DNA from: Streptococcus mitis
GTDB lineage: Bacteria > Bacillota > Bacilli > Lactobacillales > Streptococcaceae
Length of the DNA stretch: 45,585 nucleotides
Reading direction: 5' to 3'
Assembly (NCBI RefSeq): GCF_023109105.1
Contig: NZ_JALDTZ010000014.1
Span: 1-45,585 of the forward strand
Within the stretch, counting starts at the first letter, position 1. Each line of letters begins with the position of its first letter. Positions 37,262-45,585 of the stretch are shown here, in pieces. A program made the position numbers and the translations under genes. A model generated the notes under the pieces. The model searched no databases. It was not told the origin of the DNA and saw only the letters and a list, made by a program, of their open reading frames with translations.

Positions 37262-38480
37262 TCAACAGATGTTACAGGCTTTGGAAGAGCAAGATTTAGC
37301 CAAGGCTGAGCACTATTTCTTCAAAGCTTTAGAAAATGATCCAAGTGAGCTGCTTTATGAGTTAGCCACTTATCTTGAAGGGATTGGTTTCTATCCTCAG
37401 GCCAAGGAAATTTATCAGAAGATCGTAGAAGATTTTCCAGAAGTAAATCTTAATCTAGCAGCTATTGCTAGTGAGGATGGTCAAATAGAAGAAGCATTTG
37501 CCTATCTAGAGGAAATCCAATCTGACAGTGATTGGTATGTTTCGGCTTTGGCTCTGAAGGCAGATCTATACGAGCTGGAAGGTTTAACAGATGTGGCGCG
37601 TGAGAAATTGTTAGAAGCATTGACTTACTCAGAGGATCCTCTCTTGATATTGGGTTTGGCAGAGTTGGATAGTGAGTTGGAAAATTACCAAGAGGCTATT
37701 CAAGGCTATGCTCAGTTAGATAATCGCTCGATTTATGAGCAAACGGGCATTTCCACCTATCAACGGATTGGTTTTGCCTATGCTCAGTTGGGTAAATTTG
37801 AAACGGCTACAGAGTTTTTAGAAAAAGCCCTGGAGTTAGAATACGATGATCTAACAGCTTTTGAGTTGGCCAGTCTTTATTTTGATCAAGAAGAATATCA
37901 GAAAGCCGTCCTATATTTTAAGCAGATCGATACCATTTCACCTGATTTTGAAGGCTATGAGTATGGGTATAGTCAGGCCTTGCATAAGGAACATCAAGTT
38001 CAAGAAGCCCTGCGTATCGCTAAGCAAGGCTTAGAGAAAAATCCCTTTGAAACTCGCCTCTTGCTGGCTGCTTCACAATTCTCTTATGAATTGCATGATG
38101 CTAGTGGGGCAGAAAATTATCTCCTTACTGCTAAAGAAGATGCTGAGGATACGGAAGAAATCTTACTCCGTCTAGCTACTATTTATCTAGAGCAGGAGCG
38201 TTATGAAGACATTCTAGACTTACAAAGTGAGGAGCCAGAAAATCTTTTGACCAAGTGGATGATTGCCCGTTCCTATCAAGAAATGGACGATTTGGATACT
38301 GCCTATGAACTTTATCAAGAGTTGGCAGGAGATTTGAAGGACAATCCAGAGTTTCTGGAACACTATATCTATCTCTTGCGTGAATTGGGATACTTTGAGG
38401 AAGCAAAAGTCAATGCTCAAACTTACTTAAAACTGGTTCCAGATGATGTGCAAATGCAAGAACTGATTGAGAGATTGTAA
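37251..38480 (+). CDS. Tetratricopeptide-repeat protein
   Basis: A 409-residue acidic, all-helical cytoplasmic protein built of TPR units, for example EDFPEVNLNLAAIASEDGQIEEAF (start of a repeat), LGKFETATEFLEKALELE and LGYFEEAKVNAQTYLKLVPD. No enzyme motif is seen; TPR proteins act as binding platforms. I start it at GTG 37251, eight bases after GAGAGGA and inside the upstream AI-2E gene. This overlap suggests the two products are made together and may act together. A terminator follows. Confidence 0.88.
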   Translation: MNNSQQMLQALEEQDLAKAEHYFFKALENDPSELLYELATYLEGIGFYPQAKEIYQKIVEDFPEVNLNLAAIASEDGQIEEAFAYLEEIQSDSDWYVSALALKADLYELEGLTDVAREKLLEALTYSEDPLLILGLAELDSELENYQEAIQGYAQLDNRSIYEQTGISTYQRIGFAYAQLGKFETATEFLEKALELEYDDLTAFELASLYFDQEEYQKAVLYFKQIDTISPDFEGYEYGYSQALHKEHQVQEALRIAKQGLEKNPFETRLLLAASQFSYELHDASGAENYLLTAKEDAEDTEEILLRLATIYLEQERYEDILDLQSEEPENLLTKWMIARSYQEMDDLDTAYELYQELAGDLKDNPEFLEHYIYLLRELGYFEEAKVNAQTYLKLVPDDVQMQELIERL

Positions 38481-38492
38481 GAATATATTTTT

Positions 38493-38536
38493 AAAACTGT
38501 ATCTTATCATTTTTGATAGATATAGTTTTTCTTTTT
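38493..38536 (+). terminator. Terminator after the TPR gene
   Basis: A long imperfect stem (AAAACTGTATCTTATCA against TGATAGATATAGTTTT) with a T-rich loop and a T-rich tail. Confidence 0.8.
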
Positions 38537-38562
38537 AAAAGAGAATTTTTTTGCAAAAATCC

Positions 38563-38591
38563 TTGGTTATTTTGTTTATTTATGCTATAAT
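38563..38591 (+). promoter_or_regulatory. Promoter of the amino-acid ABC operon
   Basis: TTGGTT (38563-38568), a 17-base spacer and an extended -10 TGCTATAAT (38583-38591). The Shine-Dalgarno AGGAGG lies just before the ATG at 38620. Confidence 0.65.
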
Positions 38592-38619
38592 AGGAACAAT
38601 TATTTTTAGGAGGTGCAGT

Positions 38620-39261
38620 ATGTCTTATTTGTTTGAGATATTACCGAGTTTATTGAGCGGTGCAAGCATGACTTTACAGGTTTTTGCACTGGTCTTGATT
38701 TTTTCTATTCCTTTGGGCGTTTTGATTGCCTTTGCCTTGCAAGTCCATTGGAAGCTCCTCCATCATCTGATTAACATTTATATCTGGATCATGCGGGGCA
38801 CACCCTTGCTCTTGCAATTGATCTTTATCTATTATGTTCTCCCAAGTATTGGGATTCGCTTGGATCGTCTTCCTGCTGCCATTATTGCCTTTGTTCTCAA
38901 TTATGCTGCTTACTTTGCTGAAATTTTTCGTGGAGGGATTGATACCATTCCTAAAGGTCAGTATGAGGCTGCTAAGGTCTTGAAGTTCAGTCCCTTTGCC
39001 ACAGTTCGCTATATTATCTTGCCCCAAGTGACCAAGATTGTTCTTCCTAGTGTCTTTAATGAGGTCATGAGTTTGGTCAAGGATACTTCTTTGGTCTATG
39101 CTCTAGGAATTTCAGACCTTATCTTGGCTAGTCGAACAGCTGCCAACCGTGATGCTAGTTTGGTCCCTATGTTCTTGGCAGGAGCCATTTACTTGATTTT
39201 GATTGGTATTGTGACAATTATTTCTAAAAAAGTTGAGAAGAAGTACAGTTACTATAGATAG
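38620..39261 (+). CDS. Polar amino-acid ABC transporter permease
   Basis: Membrane permease of a polar amino-acid uptake system (HisM/GlnP type), 213 residues from ATG 38620; the longer frame from 38551 begins upstream of the promoter. About five hydrophobic helices are seen. The cytoplasmic EAA loop is typical: EIFRGGIDTIPKGQYEAAKVL. The other two components follow directly (10- and 9-base gaps). The permease is probably a homodimer. Confidence 0.95.
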   Translation: MSYLFEILPSLLSGASMTLQVFALVLIFSIPLGVLIAFALQVHWKLLHHLINIYIWIMRGTPLLLQLIFIYYVLPSIGIRLDRLPAAIIAFVLNYAAYFAEIFRGGIDTIPKGQYEAAKVLKFSPFATVRYIILPQVTKIVLPSVFNEVMSLVKDTSLVYALGISDLILASRTAANRDASLVPMFLAGAIYLILIGIVTIISKKVEKKYSYYR

Positions 39262-39270
39262 GAGGCTGCC

Positions 39271-39900
39271 ATGTTAGAGTTACGAAATATTAATAAGGGA
39301 TTTGGTCAAAAGCAAATTTTATCCAATTTCAGTCTAAAAATTCCTGAAAAGCAAATCCTGGCTATCGTTGGACCTTCTGGTGGAGGTAAGACAACCCTCT
39401 TACGTATGCTTGCGGGTCTTGAAACCATTGATTCAGGACAAATCTTTTATAATGGAGAACCTTTAGAACTGGATGAACTGGAGAAACGAAATCTACTGGG
39501 ATTTGTATTCCAAGATTTTCAACTGTTTCCTCATTTATCAGTTCTAGATAATTTGACCTTATCACCTGTGAAAACAATGGGAATGAAGCAGGAAGAGGCT
39601 GAGAAGAAGGCACGAGGGCTTTTGGAACAGTTAGGATTGGCGGGACATGCAGATGCTTATCCATTCTCACTATCAGGTGGGCAAAAACAGCGGGTGGCCT
39701 TAGCGCGTGCTATGATGATTGACCCAGAAATCATTGGCTATGATGAGCCGACTTCTGCCCTGGATCCGGAATTACGCTTGGAAGTGGAAAAACTGATCTT
39801 GCAAAATAGGGAACTTGGGATGACGCAGATTGTCGTTACCCACGATTTACAATTCGCTGAAAATATCGCAGATCAGATTCTCAAGATTGAGCCCAAGTAG
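39271..39900 (+). CDS. Polar amino-acid ABC transporter ATP-binding protein
   Basis: ATPase of the same uptake system, 209 residues. Walker A is GPSGGGKTTL, the Q-loop is FVFQDFQLFPHLSVLDNL, the signature is LSGGQKQR, Walker B is EIIGYDEPTSALDPE, and the H-loop is IVVTHDLQFA. It is slightly shorter than GlnQ-type proteins (about 240), lacking part of the C-terminal tail. It lies between the permease and the binding protein. Confidence 0.96.
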   Translation: MLELRNINKGFGQKQILSNFSLKIPEKQILAIVGPSGGGKTTLLRMLAGLETIDSGQIFYNGEPLELDELEKRNLLGFVFQDFQLFPHLSVLDNLTLSPVKTMGMKQEEAEKKARGLLEQLGLAGHADAYPFSLSGGQKQRVALARAMMIDPEIIGYDEPTSALDPELRLEVEKLILQNRELGMTQIVVTHDLQFAENIADQILKIEPK

Positions 39901-39909
39901 GAGGTGCCG

Positions 39910-40749
39910 ATGACTACTAAGAAAATTGCTTTGGTATTGGTTTCGCTCCTGACTCTCTTTTTAACGGCTTGTACTCAGAAGGCTAGTGATCCACAGCAGG
40001 ATAACTGGGATAAGTATCAAGAGCAGGGGACCATTACTATTGGTTTTGACAATACTTTTGTACCCATGGGATTTGAAGAAAAAAACGGCCAATATACAGG
40101 CTTTGATATTGATTTAGCGCAAGCTGTCTCTGAAAAATTAGGCTTTAAAGTTCAATTTCAGCCAATCGATTGGGATATGAAGGAGACGGAACTGCAAAAT
40201 GGAACAATAGATGCCATCTGGAATGGCTATTCTGCCACTGATGAACGCCGAGAAAAGGTTGCCTTTAGCATTCCATATATGGAAAACCAGCAAGTTCTGG
40301 TTGCTAAGAAAAGCCAGCAAATTCGTTCAGTAGAGGATATGAAGGATAAGACCTTGGGAGCCCAAGCTGGTTCCTCTGGTTATTTAGACTTTGAAGCTCA
40401 GCCAGATTTACTGAAAAATCGTGTCAAAGACCAGAAGGCCAATCAATATCAGAGTTTCAATGAAGCTTTAATTGATTTGAAGAATGATCGGATTGATGCC
40501 TTGTTGATTGACCGAGTATATGCCAATTATTATCTCCAGTCTGAAGGTATATTAAATGACTATAATATATTTTCAGCTGGATTTGAAAGTGAATCCTTTG
40601 CGGTCGGAGTCAGACCAGCTGACAAAAGATTACTACAAGCTTTAAACCAAGCCTTTGTTGAACTATATCAAAAAGGAAAGTTCCAGGAAATTAGCCAAAA
40701 ATGGTTTGGAGAAGATGTAGCAACCAAAGAAGTGAAAAGTAGAGATTGA
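39910..40749 (+). CDS. Polar amino-acid ABC transporter substrate-binding lipoprotein
   Basis: Extracytoplasmic solute-binding protein (family 3), 279 residues from ATG 39910 behind TAGGAGG; the GTG at 39904 is too close to the ribosome-binding site. The signal ends in LFLTAC, giving a lipidated cysteine. Typical family elements are TIGFDNTFVPMGFEEKNG, YTGFDIDLAQAVSEKLG and DAIWNGYSATDERRE. The exact amino acid bound is not evident. Third gene of the operon; the terminator hairpin begins within its last codons. Confidence 0.94.
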   Translation: MTTKKIALVLVSLLTLFLTACTQKASDPQQDNWDKYQEQGTITIGFDNTFVPMGFEEKNGQYTGFDIDLAQAVSEKLGFKVQFQPIDWDMKETELQNGTIDAIWNGYSATDERREKVAFSIPYMENQQVLVAKKSQQIRSVEDMKDKTLGAQAGSSGYLDFEAQPDLLKNRVKDQKANQYQSFNEALIDLKNDRIDALLIDRVYANYYLQSEGILNDYNIFSAGFESESFAVGVRPADKRLLQALNQAFVELYQKGKFQEISQKWFGEDVATKEVKSRD

Positions 40750-40771
40750 GTTTTTCCTCAGTCTCTTTTTG
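40741..40771 (+). terminator. Terminator of the amino-acid ABC operon
   Basis: GAGATTGAG pairs with CTCAGTCTC (one mismatch or wobble), followed by five T residues. It overlaps the last codons of the binding-protein gene. Confidence 0.75.
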
Positions 40772-40774
40772 AAT

Positions 40775-40801
40775 CAAAAAACCTCTGGAAAGTACCAGAG
40801 G
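40775..40801 (-). terminator. lysS terminator
   Basis: On the minus strand CCTCTGG pairs with CCAGAGG and is followed by six T residues. It lies back to back with the plus-strand terminator ending at 40771. Confidence 0.85.
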
Positions 40802-40809
40802 ATAAGTGA

Positions 40810-42309
<1,500 letters not shown>

Positions 42310-42423
42310 CTAATTTTACTCAAAATTGAATACGATGAGTCATTTTTTGCGATACTCCCATTTTATCATAAATAAGTAAGAAATTCACGGATAATCTTTA
42401 AAAACTAAAAGAACTTGACGCTA

Positions 42424-42576
42424 ATACTCAATGAAAATCAAAGAGCAAACTAGGAAGCTAGCTGCAGGCTGCTCAAAGCATAGCTTTGAGGTGGCAGATA
42501 GAACTGACGAAGTCAGTGACCCATACCTACGGCAAGGCGACGTTGACGTGGTTTGAAGAGATTTTCGAAGAGTATA
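42424..42576. repeat. BOX element, A-B-C form
   Basis: A 153-base repeat with ends ATACTCAATGAAAATCAAAG and GATTTTCGAAGAGTAT. The central boxB module is recognisable by GATAGAACTGACGAAGTCAG (self-complementary), and the boxA part contains CTACGGCAAGGCGACGTTGA. It lies between the lysS promoter and the 3' end of the histidine-phosphatase gene. It differs from the element at 19976 by having a boxB. Confidence 0.9.
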
Positions 42577-42589
42577 AAATTAAGTTCTT

Positions 42590-43207
42590 TTATTGATAGG
42601 AAGTATCATTCCAAGTATAGAGAGTGAATGTTTCAAAATCATGGGTTTCTAGAATGGTCAGGCTGGCATTTGCTAGACCGCCATCTTTACGAAGAAGTGG
42701 TTCTTTATAGCCTAGGAGAGTACGAAGACTGGCAGTAAGATTGGCACCATGACCGACAATTAGAATACGCTCAGCCGGACTATCTTTGAGTGATTTGATA
42801 AATTGGATGGTCCGCTGTGTGGTGCTATAGAGGGATTCGGCTCCAAACATTTGAGTGTCAAACTTGGCAAGATTAGATCGGAAAGCTTTGATTTGTTGCG
42901 GGTAAATAGCTTCCAAGGTTGCAATTTTTAAACCTTCCAACTTCCCCAGCTGCCATTCCCGGAGATTTGGAACACTTTCTAAAGGACAGGGCGTCTGAAG
43001 TTGACTTTGGATAATCTCAGCAGATTTGACCGCTCGAGGTAAATCACTTGAATAAATCTGATCAAAAGGAATATCCTTAAGATATTGGCCTAGTTGTTTT
43101 AGGGTGTCAATGGATTCAGGAAGAAGGGGAGAATCTCCACTAGCACCTTGAAAACGGCCTTCTTGGTTCCATACTGTACGACCGTGGCGGACAATGTAGA
43201 GTTTCAT
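42590..43207 (-). CDS. Histidine phosphatase family protein (phosphoglycerate-mutase-like)
   Basis: A 205-residue member of the histidine phosphatase superfamily. The phosphorylated His8 lies in VRHGRT, the conserved acidic motif is REWQLGKLEG, and the second histidine is in ILIVGHGANL. These are usually broad phosphatases rather than true glycolytic mutases; the substrate cannot be read from sequence. The start overlaps the stop of the upstream deacylase gene by one base (TAATG). Last gene of a three-gene minus-strand operon. Confidence 0.9.
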   Translation of the reverse strand: MKLYIVRHGRTVWNQEGRFQGASGDSPLLPESIDTLKQLGQYLKDIPFDQIYSSDLPRAVKSAEIIQSQLQTPCPLESVPNLREWQLGKLEGLKIATLEAIYPQQIKAFRSNLAKFDTQMFGAESLYSTTQRTIQFIKSLKDSPAERILIVGHGANLTASLRTLLGYKEPLLRKDGGLANASLTILETHDFETFTLYTWNDTSYQ

Positions 43208-43689
43208 TACTTGCTGTCCTCCAAGATATCTGCAAAGTCAGCTTTTACAAAGCTAGCCAAGTCTTGTGGCGCGACGATAATGCTGTGTCCGACTTCCCCT
43301 GCAGAGACAATCATTTGATCCAAGTCAAGAGCAATTTTATCGATAAAAATAGGATAATTGTGTTTCTGACGAATCCCGACAGGATTGTTAGCTCCATGAA
43401 TGTAGCCAGTTGTTTTTTCCAAGTCCTTTTGTGGAATCATGCTCACTTTTTTATTGCCAGAAATTTTGGCTAGTTTCTTTTCAGACAAGTGTTGAGTGAT
43501 AGGGACGATACCGATAATCGGTCCTGTTTTATCTCCCAAAAGTGCCAAGGTTTTGAAAATCTGATCTCGTTCATAACCTTGAGGAAGCTCTCCTTCCAGG
43601 GCATTGATTTGAATTCCCTGATGTGGTATATCTGCTTTAGACAGGATTTGTTCCACTAATGTTTTTTTGATTTTTACTTTTTTTGCCAT
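43207..43689 (-). CDS. ybaK: Cys-tRNA(Pro) deacylase (YbaK/EbsC)
   Basis: Trans-editing enzyme that hydrolyses cysteine mis-charged on tRNA-Pro. The 160-residue protein has the YbaK fold pattern: KTLALLGDKTGPIIGIVP, KVSMIPQKDLEKTTGYIHGANNP (abbreviated) with the conserved GYxxGxxxP loop TGYIHGANNPVG, and the C-terminal VSAGEVGHSIIVAPQDL. It overlaps both neighbours by one base, so the three genes are translationally coupled. Confidence 0.93.
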   Translation of the reverse strand: MAKKVKIKKTLVEQILSKADIPHQGIQINALEGELPQGYERDQIFKTLALLGDKTGPIIGIVPITQHLSEKKLAKISGNKKVSMIPQKDLEKTTGYIHGANNPVGIRQKHNYPIFIDKIALDLDQMIVSAGEVGHSIIVAPQDLASFVKADFADILEDSK

Positions 43690-44531
43690 TATTTATACTT
43701 ATCCTCCAATTGGCTCATCCAAATACCAAGCCAGATTCCTAGTGCAAAGAAGAAGGAGATGATGACATAACCAACAAGTGAAAGTCCTGTGTACTGGATA
43801 CTCTCAGAGTTTCCTGCATTTGGAATCAAGATCAAAAGGGTACTTGAGAGAACGATACCGATGATGAAATGATAGACGCGTGAGTGGAAGTTGTTTAAGG
43901 CATAATCCATCATTTTTGAAAAAATGATGAGAGTTGCACCTGCACCAATTCCAATCGGGAAGAAGGTTCCCAAGAGGTCAAAGGTTTTAAAACCAGTCAA
44001 CATAGGAGCATAGAGGCCCAAAATCAAAAGTAGATTTGATGGGCTGAGGCCAGGAACCAAGACGCCAAGAGCCAGGAGTGCACCCGCTAGGACGAAATTA
44101 AGAAAGCTAGCACTTAAGGCTCCAACGACAAAATTTAAGGCATAGAGTCCTAATCCAGAAATGATAAAGGTTGTCCAGAACCAAGCCAAATCAATCTTGT
44201 CTCGGTCAGATTCTCGAGTTGATTCCTTGAGGAGACTAGGAACTGTCCCAATGATGGCACCTGCAAAGCTCCATAAGACAAAGACCTGATAATTTTCAAG
44301 AAGGTATTCAATCGGGTAGGAAAATAAGCCGATACCCAAAAGCATACCGATCGCAACTGGAATAAAGTACAAAACATTTTCTTTAAAGTCTTTAAAGGGA
44401 TGGGCCAGAAAGCCAATCATCCGTTCATAGATTCCTAAGATTGCTGCTAGAACCCCTCCAGAAATCCCTGGTAAGATAAATCCAAGAGCAATCACAATCC
44501 CTTTAATAATACGTGCTAACCATGAAAGCAT
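43689..44531 (-). CDS. DUF368 family membrane protein (PopT-type polyprenyl-phosphate transporter)
   Basis: A 280-residue polytopic membrane protein of the DUF368 family, members of which have been shown to recycle undecaprenyl-phosphate across the membrane (PopT). The N-terminus contains GFILPGISGGVLAAILGIYE, and a related repeat in the second half, LVPGLSPSNLLLILGLY, reflects an inverted-repeat transporter fold. About eight hydrophobic segments are visible. The ATG at 44531 follows GGAGGAAAT. It heads the operon with ybaK and the phosphatase; -10-like TGATACAAT lies upstream on the minus strand. Confidence 0.9.
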   Translation of the reverse strand: MLSWLARIIKGIVIALGFILPGISGGVLAAILGIYERMIGFLAHPFKDFKENVLYFIPVAIGMLLGIGLFSYPIEYLLENYQVFVLWSFAGAIIGTVPSLLKESTRESDRDKIDLAWFWTTFIISGLGLYALNFVVGALSASFLNFVLAGALLALGVLVPGLSPSNLLLILGLYAPMLTGFKTFDLLGTFFPIGIGAGATLIIFSKMMDYALNNFHSRVYHFIIGIVLSSTLLILIPNAGNSESIQYTGLSLVGYVIISFFFALGIWLGIWMSQLEDKYK

Positions 44532-44599
44532 ATATTTCCTCCAACTATTTCTATTTCAAAAAATCCTTATTATATTGTATCACAATCAAACACAAAAAG

Positions 44600-44627
44600 A
44601 AAAAGCAAATGATAAACAAATGCTTTT
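44600..44627 (-). terminator. Terminator of the GH25 muramidase gene
   Basis: On the minus strand AAAAGCA pairs with TGCTTTT around an AT-rich loop, followed by a T-rich run; it begins at the stop codon. Confidence 0.65.
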
Positions 44628-45426
44628 AAGGTTTTAAAAAGAGTTTTCTAAAGGTTTCTTCTTTGTTTTTTAAGGAAGAAATGACGTTGATGTCCAAATC
44701 GTGGTCAAAGCCAGCAATTTTTCCTTTAGATGTGTATTGGTGAATGTCGTAATCTAAATCAGTCTTAGGAGTAGCCTCGTAAAATCCTGAGTCAGAACCA
44801 TAGGAAGGAATCCAAACAGACGTAAACTTGTCTGTATCAATACTGTGTTCTTCCATGAAGTAGACCCCAACGTAGATTCCGATATTTTTAGCACCTAGTG
44901 ATTCTAGTTTTGCTCGAAAGGCTTCAACACCTTCGTTCATATTGGACATGGTTTTGTCTTCCACATCTAGCCAATAGTAGCTAGGGCTGTACGGCGATGA
45001 AGCGTTATAAAATACTTCAGCAGCCTTTTCCATTTCTTGGACACTTTTTCCAGCTACATAGGCATAGACACCAACTGGGACATTTCGTTTTTGAAACTCG
45101 GTAATATGGGTTTTAAAGGCCTTATCTACCCCATTAACAAAGGAAGCATCGTTTTCTTTTGAAGACTGAGCGCCACTATGGACACGAACGATAGCTCCAG
45201 AAATATTTTGAGACAGAGTATCGTAATTAATTTCCTCAGGACGTTGCCAACCAGAAACATCAATTACCGGTTTATCTATATTATGTAGCGCTTGCGATTC
45301 TACTTGCGCGATATTTGACTTTGTTTTTACAGGATGGTCCTCAAAACGAGGGCGATTCAGGATTAAAATGAAAATCATAATCCCAAAAAAACCATACAAA
45401 ATAAGCGGATTAATTTTCTTTCTCAT
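44626..45426 (-). CDS. Membrane-anchored GH25 muramidase (lysozyme)
   Basis: Glycoside hydrolase family 25, cleaving the MurNAc-GlcNAc bond of peptidoglycan. The 266-residue protein has an uncleaved-type N-terminal signal anchor (about residues 7-24) without a lipobox. The GH25 domain covers about 52-260. The family motif VIDVSGWQ puts an Asp at 56, and YWLDVED carries the catalytic pair Asp154 and Glu156. There are no choline-binding or other wall-binding repeats, so it probably acts near the membrane. A -10 box lies only eight bases before the ATG, and no good ribosome-binding site is seen. Confidence 0.93.
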   Translation of the reverse strand: MRKKINPLILYGFFGIMIFILILNRPRFEDHPVKTKSNIAQVESQALHNIDKPVIDVSGWQRPEEINYDTLSQNISGAIVRVHSGAQSSKENDASFVNGVDKAFKTHITEFQKRNVPVGVYAYVAGKSVQEMEKAAEVFYNASSPYSPSYYWLDVEDKTMSNMNEGVEAFRAKLESLGAKNIGIYVGVYFMEEHSIDTDKFTSVWIPSYGSDSGFYEATPKTDLDYDIHQYTSKGKIAGFDHDLDINVISSLKNKEETFRKLFLKP

Positions 45427-45440
45427 ATCTCATAATTTTA
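45427..45440 (-). promoter_or_regulatory. GH25 promoter with almost no leader
   Basis: On the minus strand TAAAAT (45440-45435) ends eight bases before the ATG at 45426. The predicted 5' leader is one or two bases. It lacks the TG extension seen in the three clear leaderless promoters. Confidence 0.35.
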
Positions 45441-45509
45441 CCTTAAAAATGAAAAAAAATCAAAAAAAATACTCAAAAAATGGGTTAAGAAAGGACTTTA
45501 GAGCATTTG

Positions 45510-45567
45510 GTAACTTCTCAAAGTAACTTCCACTTGTCTGACCAAAGTGGAAGTTAGTCTAAAACGA
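45510..45567. repeat. 58-base palindromic repeat, copy 2 (inverted relative to copy 1)
   Basis: GTAACTTCTCAAA and GTAACTTCCA (45510-45532), then a 15-base variable centre (45533-45547), then TGGAAGTTAGTCTAAAACGA (45548-45567). It matches copy 1 at 35601-35658 in reverse complement with the same spacing. From 45568 to the window end no gene is visible; another mobile element may begin here. Confidence 0.6.
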
Positions 45568-45585
45568 ATTTTTATGGTGGAATTA

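Overview
The window is a chromosomal segment of a mitis-group Streptococcus (S. mitis/oralis/pneumoniae complex). The evidence is: two BOX repeats containing the region matched by the classical BOX-PCR primer; the order plsY, parE, parC, ilvE ... rpsA ... dnaX ... sufCDSUB ... dacA, which resembles the pneumococcal chromosome; parC and parE residues whose numbering matches the pneumococcal quinolone-determining positions; AliA/AliB-type lipoproteins; and a serine-rich-repeat adhesin with an LPNTG anchor. Later blocks (tuf, rplU-prp-rpmA, lysS, the amino-acid ABC genes) appear, from memory, to lie elsewhere in S. pneumoniae, so S. mitis or S. oralis is more likely than S. pneumoniae.

Layout. 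1-7100: plsY (minus) diverges from parE; parE and parC are separated by an AT-rich accessory insert holding an unknown one-TM protein and an N-terminally truncated CPBP protease. 7235-10576: ilvE, an AliA/AliB-type peptide-binding lipoprotein and a DUF2969 protein. 10626-12151: tRNA-Tyr, tRNA-Gln and rpsA with a long leader. 12237-14614: free-methionine-sulfoxide reductase coupled to dnaX, then DUF3272. 14765-19958: complete sufCDSUB Fe-S assembly operon. 20150-26300: dacA (PBP3), an AI-2E exporter, tuf, and a minus-strand oxidoreductase/DEAD-helicase pair. 26370-28228: DUF1275 membrane protein, then L21 leader-rplU-prp-rpmA, where Prp trims the N-terminus of the L27 encoded next to it.

28479-36094 is the accessory hot spot. 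It holds a 5.5-kb serine-rich-repeat adhesin with a lectin-like domain, broken by an ATG-to-ATA start and a one-base frameshift; a mosaic of short repeats; an IS30-family element with two inactivating lesions; and the 5' end of an IS110-family transposase with a structured upstream region that may be a relic bridge RNA.

36095-45426 returns to core functions: a second AI-2E family protein with a TPR protein, a three-gene polar amino-acid ABC transporter, lysS (minus), a BOX element, and a minus-strand run of a DUF368/PopT-type lipid-carrier transporter, a YbaK deacylase, a histidine phosphatase and a GH25 muramidase.

Most notable signals: (i) three genes (plsY, msrC, DUF3272) share an extended -10 promoter exactly 6 nt before the ATG with no Shine-Dalgarno, predicting leaderless mRNAs; (ii) a 58-bp repeat with a conserved palindrome and a variable 15-nt centre occurs at 35601 and, inverted, at 45510; (iii) the IS110 relic with its own promoter and stem-loops; (iv) the decaying lectin-type serine-rich adhesin with no accessory Sec genes beside it. 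Database identity of any element could not be checked.
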